From Methanomicrobiales archaeon (lineage in GTDB: Archaea > Halobacteriota > Methanomicrobia > Methanomicrobiales > Methanoculleaceae): DNA of 5,146 bases. The stretch spans positions 1-5,146 of the forward strand of contig JAGVUK010000288.1 of NCBI GenBank assembly GCA_019136335.1. The letters run 5' to 3'. A model generated the notes under the pieces. The model ran no database searches. It worked only from the letters and a program-made list of their open reading frames with translations, and had not been told where the DNA came from. This document shows positions 1-5,146 of the stretch, piece after piece. The stretch's first letter is position 1; each line of letters opens with the position of its first letter. The translations under genes and the position numbers were made by a program.

Positions 1-1
1 C

Positions 2-394
2 GTCGGCACCGCGGCACTCCGGGCGGGCGGGGTGCGGGCGCTCGCCTACGACAACGACCCGGCGCTCCTCGCGCTCGGCCTCTCGAAGGGCCGCCTTGTA
101 CCGGAAGACACGATGTGCATCGACGCGCGTGAGGCCTCCCGGTACATCGTGCCGGTGCCCCTCGGGGTTGCGTTCATGGCCGGGGAGATCTACTCCTACA
201 ACGCCGGCCTCTGGAAACCGATCGTCACCGGACTCCTCGCCCTCACGGATGAAGCGCTGATCACCGTCGGCACGGAGGCCGAGGCCGCCCGGGTGGAGGA
301 GTGGTGCGCCGGAGAGGGGCGGGACGTCAGGGTCTTCGAGAACGGACGTGACCCCATCTACGACCGGTGGTGCTGCGTCACGCGGCGGGTGTGA
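2..394 (+). CDS. C-terminal part of a class I SAM-dependent methyltransferase-like protein (5'-partial)
   Basis: The reading frame is open from the left edge, so the start lies outside the window; 130 residues are visible before the TGA. A GTG at 32 could start translation, but the residues before it (VGTAALRAGG) continue the same fold, so it is probably internal. The visible part matches the order of a Rossmann-type methyltransferase. A glycine-rich stretch like the end of motif I is followed by a strand ending in the acidic YDND (residues 16-19), where SAM ribose would bind. Then come a DTMCIDAREA segment (36-45) like motif III, a hydrophobic strand near LGVAFMAGEIYSY, a helix, the strand EALITVG, and a final beta hairpin ending in WCCVTRRV. 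The family assignment comes from this pattern only; the substrate is unknown. The usual acidic or Asn-Pro motif IV is not obvious, so a methyltransferase-like protein without activity is possible. Confidence 0.55.
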   Translation, partial: VGTAALRAGGVRALAYDNDPALLALGLSKGRLVPEDTMCIDAREASRYIVPVPLGVAFMAGEIYSYNAGLWKPIVTGLLALTDEALITVGTEAEAARVEEWCAGEGRDVRVFENGRDPIYDRWCCVTRRV

Positions 395-395
395 T

Positions 396-412
396 CCCGG
401 CCGACGACCGGG
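396..412 (+). terminator. Weak GC hairpin after the methyltransferase-like gene
   Basis: CCCGG at 396-400 pairs with CCGGG at 408-412 around a 7-base loop, starting two bases after the stop codon. The following DNA is AT-rich but has no clean T run, so it is only a weak candidate for ending the upstream transcript. It directly abuts the TATA-like box of the next gene, so it may instead be incidental. Confidence 0.22.
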
Positions 413-413
413 C

Positions 414-437
414 TAATATATAAGATAAATTATATCC
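414..437 (+). promoter_or_regulatory. TATA-like box(es) for the MFS transporter gene
   Basis: TAATATATAA at 414-423 stands out in the GC-rich surroundings and fits an archaeal TATA box. A second AT-rich candidate, AAATTATAT, follows at 427-435. With the usual spacing of about 25 bases, the first would place the transcription start near 446, giving a leader of about 70 bases before the ATG at 516. The second would place it near 457. No convincing BRE purine element is visible immediately upstream. Confidence 0.5.
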
Positions 438-456
438 AACTTCTTTTACCGCATTT

Positions 457-468
457 GTGAACGCTCAC
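457..468 (+). repeat. Small inverted repeat in the MFS leader
   Basis: GTGA at 457-460 and TCAC at 465-468 are perfect complements around a 4-base spacer. It is short and could be chance. Its last base is also the first base of the longer dyad that follows, so the two hairpins would sit back to back or compete for that base. Confidence 0.25.
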
Positions 469-487
469 CGCAGGATAGATCTTGCGG
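468..487 (+). promoter_or_regulatory. 20-bp dyad / leader hairpin upstream of the MFS gene
   Basis: The segment CCGCAGGATAGATCTTGCGG is imperfectly palindromic: eight of ten half-site positions match by symmetry. As RNA it can form an 8-bp stem with one G-U pair and a 4-base loop. It lies downstream of the predicted transcription start and ends 28 bases before the ATG. This is a position where a dimeric repressor bound to DNA, or an RNA structure, could control expression. The function is inferred from position and symmetry only. Confidence 0.4.
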
Positions 488-515
488 GTTTACCCTTTAA
501 TTGGATGTATCCCCC

Positions 516-1709
516 ATGAACACCGCCAGAAGAGTCTATAACGTCTTATTTATCTCCGTCTTTGCCACCATGCTCGGGCTCGGCGTCGTCAGCCCGCTCC
601 TCCCGATCTACGCGGAGAATCTCGGAGCAACCGGCATCTGGCTCGGCGTCATCTTTTCAGCATTCGCGCTCTCCCGGTCGGTCTTCATGCCCATCATCGG
701 CCGGATATCAGACCGGCAGGGGAGGAAGTGGATCATCCTCATCGGCATGTTCGCCTACGCGGTCCTGTCGCTTGCCTACCTCATCGCCGGCAGCGTCTAC
801 TCGCTCACGGCCGTCCGCTTTGCTCACGGGCTGGCGTCGGCCATGGTCGTCCCGATAGCCATGGCCTACATCGCCGACTTCTCGGAGAAGGGGAAAGAGG
901 GGAGCCACATGGGGAACTTCTCCATATCGATGTTCCTCGGCATGGGGGTGGGACCGCTCCTTGGAGGGTTCCTGAACGACGCGTTCGGGATGCCGTCGGT
1001 CTTCTACGTCATGGCCGGCCTCTCGGCGTTCGCCACGCTCCTTGTCGCCGTATCCCTCCCGGAGACAAAACCAGGAGATCCCGCGCTCCCGGACGCCCCG
1101 AGTCCCCCGATGCGCGCGCTCCTCACGCTGCCGGTCATGCGGGGGGTCATGTTCTTTGGTTTCATCAGCGCCCTCGGCCGCGGCGGGATGATGGTCTTCG
1201 TCCCGGTCTTTGCCCCGTTGATCGCCATAACCCCGTTCGAGGTGGGGATCGTCCTCTCCGCGAACACCTTCCTGATGGCACTCCTTCAGGTGCCGATCGG
1301 GAGGATCACCGATACCGGGAATAAGGTCGCCCTGATCGTCGCGGGGTCGACCATAGCAGCGGTAGCGCTCGCCGTAATCCCCTTATCCCATTCTTTCCTG
1401 CCCCTGCTCCTGATCACCTCCGCCATAGGGATCGGGGGCGCCATTCAGCAACCGGCCATCATGGCGCTGACAGTCGACGCAGGCCGGACGATCGGGATGG
1501 GGACATCGATGGGTGCCTACAACACGGTATTTGGCATCGGCATGATCATCGCGCCGCTGATGGGGGGCGCGTTTATGGACTTCGTCGGTATCGATGCCGT
1601 CTTCTACGTGGGCGGGGCGATAAGCCTTATCGGGACCGGGATCTTTCTGGTGATGATGCAGAGGGGCGCATGCCGGGACGTCGCCGGAGAGACACCGGAA
1701 CCCGGGTAG
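516..1709 (+). CDS. Major facilitator superfamily (MFS) transporter, drug-antiporter-like
   Basis: This is a 397-residue integral membrane protein with twelve hydrophobic segments, roughly at 10-30, 41-61, 72-92, 96-119, 135-154, 160-181, 209-235, 241-261, 271-289, 294-320, 331-353 and 359-381. The cytoplasmic signature GRISDRQGRK (62-71) between helices 2 and 3 is MFS motif A, and a degenerate copy, GRITDTGNK (262-270), lies in the second half. Arg101 in helix 4 starts a motif-B-like stretch. The GMGVGPLLGG stretch in helix 5 resembles antiporter motif C. Together these suggest a proton-coupled exporter of the DHA type; the substrate cannot be read. Its length is normal for the family. I chose the ATG at 516; an in-frame TTG at 501 would add five residues, but neither start has a strong Shine-Dalgarno. 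It has its own TATA-like box and leader dyad and converges on the helicase operon. Confidence 0.9.
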   Translation: MNTARRVYNVLFISVFATMLGLGVVSPLLPIYAENLGATGIWLGVIFSAFALSRSVFMPIIGRISDRQGRKWIILIGMFAYAVLSLAYLIAGSVYSLTAVRFAHGLASAMVVPIAMAYIADFSEKGKEGSHMGNFSISMFLGMGVGPLLGGFLNDAFGMPSVFYVMAGLSAFATLLVAVSLPETKPGDPALPDAPSPPMRALLTLPVMRGVMFFGFISALGRGGMMVFVPVFAPLIAITPFEVGIVLSANTFLMALLQVPIGRITDTGNKVALIVAGSTIAAVALAVIPLSHSFLPLLLITSAIGIGGAIQQPAIMALTVDAGRTIGMGTSMGAYNTVFGIGMIIAPLMGGAFMDFVGIDAVFYVGGAISLIGTGIFLVMMQRGACRDVAGETPEPG

Positions 1710-1718
1710 GCCGCCCTC

Positions 1719-1734
1719 CTCCGCGGCCCCGGAG
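1719..1734. terminator. Possible hairpin in the gap between convergent genes
   Basis: CTCCG at 1719-1723 pairs with CGGAG at 1730-1734 around a 6-base loop, ten bases after the MFS stop. The 94-base gap (1710-1803) must hold the 3' ends of both the MFS gene and the minus-strand operon. There is no strong T run on either strand, and archaeal termination usually depends on T-rich tracts, so this is a weak candidate. Nothing else is visible in the gap. Confidence 0.22.
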
Positions 1735-1803
1735 TGCCCCAACCGTTCTTCAATACGCGGCAAAGGATGACATTCTGGAGACTTAGGGGATGCAGGCGCA
1801 CCC

Positions 1804-3813
1804 TTACGGCGTCTTCTCCTCAGCGCACTCGAGTTCCGCGACGATCTCGGCCGCATCATCCATCCGCCGGACCAGGTCCTTGATCTCGATCAGGCGTTCG
1901 GCGCCGATGAAGTGCTCGGCCATCACCCGGGCCATATCAGTGAGTTCGATACGCCCCGCCCGACGCCGGACCAGCCCGTAATCGAGGAGTGTGGGGAGCG
2001 CCGGCTCCAGCGTCCCGACCATCGCATGAGTCATCCGGATGACCTGCTGCTCGTCGCCGCCACAGACCACGGCGTTGGCGACGAACTCCTCGGAGCTCTG
2101 CTCCATATCGTACTCGGGAGCCACCTCCTCCATCTCACCCCGCAGGAGACCGACGGCGACCTCCTCCTCGGTCTTCCCGGACGTCCGGGAGTACGACCCG
2201 CCGGGCTCCGCGAGGATGACCACCCGGCCGAGGTCGTGGAAGTCGGGCCGGCCGGCCCGGCCCATCATCTGGTGGAACTCCTGGACGGTCAGCCACTGGA
2301 TGCCCATGGCGAGCGCGTCGAAGATCACCTGCGACGCCGGGAAGTCGACGCCGGCGGCAAGCGCCGCCGTGGTCACGACGGCCGCAACCTCGCCGTTTGC
2401 AAACCGCCGCTCCACGTCCCGGCGCTCCTGGGCGGTCAGCCCCGCGTGGTAGGGTGCGGCGTTCTTCCCGAGAGTGTCGGCGATGGTGTGACACCGGGCC
2501 CGCGAGTTGGTGAAGACGATCGTCTGCCCCCGGTAGCCCTTGGACGACCGGACCTTGTACTCCTCGGCGACCATCTGTTTGATGAACCCGATCTTTTTGG
2601 ACCGCTCGACGAAGAGGAGGTGGCGCTCCAGAGCGACCGGCCGTTCCGCGTAGCGGACCAGATTCGCCCGGAGTTTCTCCGCAAGCAGCCCCGGCATCCC
2701 GATCGTGGCCGAGAGGTAGAGGAACTGGGCATCGGGGGCGACGTGCTTGAGGCGGGCGATCAGCCCGTCGAGGCGGTGGCCCCGGTCGGGGTCCTCAAGC
2801 ATCTGGACCTCGTCGATCACGACGGTCCCGATGTCCTTCAAGGATCTCCCGGTCCGGAGGGCGTGATCGATCCCCTCGTAGGTCCCCACCACGACAGGGG
2901 CGTTGATGTCCCGGTCCCCGGCCGGTCGGGTCTCGGGAAGGTTGAGACGGCTCACCCCGGTCTGCAGGGCGACCCGCACGAGGTGGCCGTAGCGGTCGCG
3001 GAACCGCTGGTACTTCTGGTTCGCGAGCGCGACCAGCGGGACCAGGAAGAGCATTCTTCCCCGTCCTTCGAGGAAGTTCTTCATCCCGGCCATCTCCCCG
3101 ATGAAGGTCTTGCCGCTCGCGGTGGCGGAGACGACGAGGAGGTGCTGCCCCTCGAGGAGTCCGCTCTGGACGGCGAGCTGCTGGACGGGCATCAGGTACT
3201 CGACCCCGGCGGCCTTCGCAAACGCGGGAGGCAGAGCCAGATCGGTGATATGGGCGGTCTTCTGGACCTCGTGCGCCTCAAGCCGGTCAAAGAGGGTCCG
3301 CGACCGGTCGGGTTTCTCCGGCCCCACCGACGCCAGCACCCGGTCGAGGTCACGGACCTGGGCAAGAAGTTTCTCGAGATGGACAAGCACGGACCCGCCG
3401 AACCTCCCCATGTAGCCGAGCTCCCGGCGCATCTCGCGTTTTGCGCACTCCATGCAGATCCATTCTCCGCCGTACCGGACACCGGTCGCCTTATCGACGG
3501 GGACGAACCGGTCCTCGAGCTGGCAGTACCGGCAGATATCGATCCGCGATGACGGGATCTGGAGGTCGGCAAGAAACGACTCAAACTCCGGGCTCCTCCG
3601 CGCCAGGTGCACCGAAGACCGGCGCAGCAGCGTGATCAGGTCCCGGGTCGGGGTGGGCTTGAGCTGTTTCCCGCGCCTGCGCATCTTAAAGTTCTTCGGG
3701 CGCTGACCTTTCGGCGTCGCGGTCAGGTCGACGTACCCGGAGCCCTCGACACGGCCACCTTCGACGAACAGGAGTTTATACGTGCCTTTCTGGGGCTGGA
3801 CGATGACCATCAT
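1804..3813 (-). CDS. Archaea-specific superfamily II (Ski2/Hel308-like) DEAD/DEAH-box helicase with N-terminal zinc-binding motif
   Basis: This 669-residue protein is probably an ATP-driven DNA or RNA helicase of the archaea-specific COG1202 group. The N-terminal 190 residues resemble DUF5814 and include a Cys4 zinc-binding motif, CRYC (94-97) and CMEC (120-123). The helicase core is complete. Q209-211 region 'PVQQ' precedes Walker A SATASGKT (229-236). Motif Ia is near LVPLVALANQ (257-266), motif II is DEVQ (334-337) and motif III is SAT (368-370). Motif IV is IVFTNSR (432-438), followed by YHAGLT (455-460), motif V TTAALAAGVDFPA (481-493) and motif VI QMMGRAGR (515-522). The motif V and VI sequences resemble Hel308 and Ski2 proteins. 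The tail (about 600-640) looks like a winged helix, as in domain 3 of that family. The first of two tandem ATGs gives a 4-base ATGA overlap with the upstream regulator; there is no Shine-Dalgarno, so re-initiation after the regulator is likely. The nucleic-acid substrate is unknown. Confidence 0.92.
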   Translation of the reverse strand: MMVIVQPQKGTYKLLFVEGGRVEGSGYVDLTATPKGQRPKNFKMRRRGKQLKPTPTRDLITLLRRSSVHLARRSPEFESFLADLQIPSSRIDICRYCQLEDRFVPVDKATGVRYGGEWICMECAKREMRRELGYMGRFGGSVLVHLEKLLAQVRDLDRVLASVGPEKPDRSRTLFDRLEAHEVQKTAHITDLALPPAFAKAAGVEYLMPVQQLAVQSGLLEGQHLLVVSATASGKTFIGEMAGMKNFLEGRGRMLFLVPLVALANQKYQRFRDRYGHLVRVALQTGVSRLNLPETRPAGDRDINAPVVVGTYEGIDHALRTGRSLKDIGTVVIDEVQMLEDPDRGHRLDGLIARLKHVAPDAQFLYLSATIGMPGLLAEKLRANLVRYAERPVALERHLLFVERSKKIGFIKQMVAEEYKVRSSKGYRGQTIVFTNSRARCHTIADTLGKNAAPYHAGLTAQERRDVERRFANGEVAAVVTTAALAAGVDFPASQVIFDALAMGIQWLTVQEFHQMMGRAGRPDFHDLGRVVILAEPGGSYSRTSGKTEEEVAVGLLRGEMEEVAPEYDMEQSSEEFVANAVVCGGDEQQVIRMTHAMVGTLEPALPTLLDYGLVRRRAGRIELTDMARVMAEHFIGAERLIEIKDLVRRMDDAAEIVAELECAEEKTP

Positions 3814-4619
3814 GATGCGAGCAGGTCGTGGATCGTGTAGGTGAGCCCCGCCGTCTCGAGCCGTTTGAGGAAGTCGGTAAACTCCTCATCAACGATGAGT
3901 ATTGCACATTCCCGGCCGTGGAACGCCGCCTCGATGACCCCCTCCCGCGAGCCGAAGAACATATCCGGCTCGATACCCGCCTTCCTGAGGGCCACGTAGG
4001 ACTCGAGGCCGACGGCGGCCACCATCTCCGCGTCCCGGACGGCAGCCCGGAGGAGGTCCGTCGAGACCTTCCGGGACCCGCCCCGCTCCACCCGCGGAAC
4101 CTTGCAGACGTGGATGAGCCCCTCCTCGTGCTCGATGATGCCGCTCAAGTGGGCGACGCCGAGATCCTCCCCGGGTTTCGCGTCCATGGTCGCCCTGCCT
4201 GTGGCGCTCTGCGCCTGCTTTGTCGCGTAGAGCCACCCGTCCTGCATCAGGACGCCGACTGTATCCCCTTTTCGGATATCCTCGCGGGCGACGGCCGTCC
4301 AGACGGCAACCTGCTGGATGATATCCCGGTTGACGTGGCGGGCATACGACTCGAGCGCCTCGGCGTGCCGCAGGACCCACTCGATCCCGCTCTTGGTCAC
4401 CTCGTACCGCCCCCGGCCGTGAGCGGTGACCAGCCCTTCGTCCACCATCTCCCGGATGTACTCGGAAACCGCCTGCGGAGTCACGCCGAGTTTCCCGGCG
4501 ATCTCCTGCTGGCGGATGGATGGCTGGTGCTCGGCGATCTCCACGAGGATCTGGAACCGGGTCGCCTCCCGTTTGCTGCGCAGGATGACGTAGAGCGGAT
4601 CGTCAGTGTAGGCGGTCAA
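3810..4619 (-). CDS. Winged-helix transcriptional regulator with C-terminal putative sensory domain (COG3888-like)
   Basis: This 269-residue protein is probably a DNA-binding regulator. Residues 17-80 form a MarR-like winged helix. A helix at REATRFQILVEIAEH leads into a helix-turn-helix with recognition helix TPQAVSEYIREMVDEGLV (47-64), then a wing around TAHGRGRYEVT. A helix at 80-105 links to a mixed alpha/beta C-terminal domain (about 108-269) ending in a strand and helix, ILIVDEEFTDFLKRLETAG. It has no metal-binding cluster or known ligand motif that I can name. The general type matches archaeal predicted regulators of COG3888; that name is from memory of the family. The start is TTG at 4619: the frame has no ATG or GTG between the upstream stop at 4641-4643 and this TTG, and the next Met is inside the HTH. 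It overlaps the upstream gene by 17 bases and the helicase by 4 bases, so it is the middle gene of an operon. Confidence 0.85.
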   Translation of the reverse strand: MTAYTDDPLYVILRSKREATRFQILVEIAEHQPSIRQQEIAGKLGVTPQAVSEYIREMVDEGLVTAHGRGRYEVTKSGIEWVLRHAEALESYARHVNRDIIQQVAVWTAVAREDIRKGDTVGVLMQDGWLYATKQAQSATGRATMDAKPGEDLGVAHLSGIIEHEEGLIHVCKVPRVERGGSRKVSTDLLRAAVRDAEMVAAVGLESYVALRKAGIEPDMFFGSREGVIEAAFHGRECAILIVDEEFTDFLKRLETAGLTYTIHDLLAS

Positions 4620-5115
4620 GCAACACCATTCCCTGCCCTTTCACGTCGAGACCGGGGATCCTCTTCGCGAGCCCCCTGATAAAGATCGGGCTGACCCCAT
4701 ACTTTCGGGATATATCGCCGATCGAGGTGGTCCCGGCCACGATCTCCTGTTCGACCGAGTCTACGATCGAACGGAGGCCCGCATCGTTTGAGACGGCGAT
4801 GTGCAGCAGGTCCCCGATATCGCCCATGGAACACTGGAAACTGGCCCTGAATTTGCTGTATATCGCCCGGTATTCCTTCGTCGGTTTCTCCCCGGGTTTC
4901 GGCATCCGCCACTGCTCCTCGACAAGACTGCCCTTCCTGAGGATGGAGAGGCATTCGATCACTGTCGAGGTATCGGCGTGCGCCCCCAGTTCCTCTTCGG
5001 TTAGCCAGGTCTTGTTTAAGAGTTCGTAGATCCTTTTATAGTCTGCATTATTGAACGTTATAAGAAGAGGAACCAGTTCCACCGGATCGTTAAGAATTTT
5101 AATATGTCCCGTCAA
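4603..5115 (-). CDS. ArsR-like winged-helix DNA-binding protein, first gene of the helicase operon
   Basis: This 170-residue protein is a likely transcription regulator of unknown target. Residues 24-90 fit an ArsR-type winged helix. Helix 1 is ADYKRIYELLNK, helix 2 is TEEELGAHA and the recognition helix is around TSTVIECLSILRKG (49-62). A long basic wing with KPGEKPTKEYRAIYSKF follows. A second, smaller helix-turn-helix-like unit is visible near the C terminus: SIGDISRKYGVSP (131-143) followed by IFIRGLAKRI. No membrane segment or cysteine cluster is present. The start is TTG at 5115: the frame is closed by a TAG at 5125-5127 and offers no ATG or GTG before it. The next choice is GTG at 5080-5082 (residue 12), which would remove the conserved-looking N-terminal IKILNDP. 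Its end overlaps the next gene by 17 bases. I cannot name a specific orthologue. Confidence 0.8.
   Translation of the reverse strand: MTGHIKILNDPVELVPLLITFNNADYKRIYELLNKTWLTEEELGAHADTSTVIECLSILRKGSLVEEQWRMPKPGEKPTKEYRAIYSKFRASFQCSMGDIGDLLHIAVSNDAGLRSIVDSVEQEIVAGTTSIGDISRKYGVSPIFIRGLAKRIPGLDVKGQGMVLLDRLH
4624..4627 (-). promoter_or_regulatory. Weak Shine-Dalgarno (GGTG) for the COG3888-like regulator
   Basis: On the minus strand GGTG lies four bases before the TTG at 4619, inside the coding sequence of the preceding gene. It matches the core of the archaeal GGAGGTGAT site over four bases. The match is short, but it supports the TTG as start in a frame that has no better one. Confidence 0.3.
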
Positions 5116-5126
5116 TGCGATACCCT

Positions 5127-5146
5127 ATTATTATATCGTGGTATAA
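5127..5146 (-). promoter_or_regulatory. TATA-like promoter region of the regulator-helicase operon
   Basis: Reading the minus strand, the right edge begins TTATAC (5146-5141), and GATATAATAAT follows at 5137-5127; this is very AT-rich compared with the genes. If the edge element is the TATA box, transcription would begin at about 5117, almost on the TTG start at 5115, giving a leaderless or nearly leaderless mRNA. If the inner element is used, transcription would begin near 5106, inside the assigned gene, which would favour the GTG at 5082. The upstream part of the promoter is outside the window. Confidence 0.5.

Noticed and set aside
501..515. TTG at 501 as start of the MFS transporter
   Set aside because: It would add only five residues and has no Shine-Dalgarno. 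The ATG at 516 places a normal short N-terminus ahead of the first membrane helix.
728..1324. A 198-codon alternative frame inside the MFS gene
   Set aside because: The product is rich in Arg, His, Gly and Pro, typical of a frame-shifted GC-rich gene. The MFS frame has clear membrane helices and family motifs through the same stretch.
1710..1803. A small RNA gene in the convergent gap
   Set aside because: There is no TATA-like box, no tRNA-like fold and only a 5-bp hairpin, and the gap is needed for the ends of both transcripts.
1383..1859. A 158-codon minus-strand frame spanning the MFS 3' end and the convergent gap
   Set aside because: It overlaps the ends of two well-supported genes, has no domain, and its composition is that of a shadow frame. 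It lacks a plausible promoter or ribosome site.
1912..3552. A 546-codon open frame on the plus strand, opposite the helicase
   Set aside because: It is codon-aligned antisense to the helicase: its stops can arise only from sense TTA, CTA and TCA codons, which are rare in this GC-rich gene. Its translation is rich in Asp, Gly, His and Pro with no recognisable domain, while the minus strand encodes every helicase motif.
3828..4679. A 283-codon open frame on the plus strand, opposite the winged-helix regulator
   Set aside because: It stands in the same codon-aligned antisense relation to the minus-strand gene, so its length is a composition effect. It has no domain, and its product is low-complexity and charged.

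Overview
The window looks like a piece of a GC-rich euryarchaeal chromosome, most likely a Methanomicrobiales methanogen of the Methanoculleus type. This rests on three things. The largest gene resembles the archaea-specific SF2 helicase group (COG1202, with an N-terminal DUF5814-like region and a zinc-binding Cys4 motif). Two winged-helix regulators of archaeal type sit next to it. The intergenic gaps carry AT-rich TATA-like boxes in an otherwise strongly GC-rich sequence. The genus is inference, not proven by the sequence.

Layout: 2-394 (+) is the C-terminal 130 residues of a protein that begins outside the window and reads like the second half of a class I SAM-dependent methyltransferase. 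A roughly 120-base AT-rich gap follows, holding a TATA-like box and two adjacent small inverted repeats. Next comes a 12-helix major facilitator (MFS) transporter at 516-1709 (+). A 94-base gap separates it from a convergent three-gene block on the minus strand. In transcription order that block is a 170-residue ArsR-like winged-helix protein (5115-4603), a 269-residue winged-helix regulator with a C-terminal putative sensory domain (4619-3810), and the 669-residue helicase (3813-1804).

The three minus-strand genes overlap by 17 and 4 bases, so they are almost certainly one operon with translational coupling. Both regulators appear to start at TTG, and a TATA-like element lies at the right edge of the window just upstream of the first gene. 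The pairing of two DNA-binding regulators with a nucleic-acid helicase is the most interesting feature. It suggests either that the regulators control the helicase or that all three act together in a chromatin, repair or RNA process. The sequence does not decide between these.

The methyltransferase-like gene and the MFS gene are co-directional, but the TATA-like box between them suggests they are transcribed separately. I see no tRNA, rRNA, CRISPR array, insertion sequence, integrase or defence cassette. Apart from the operon this is ordinary chromosomal sequence, and I did not find a clearly new system in it.
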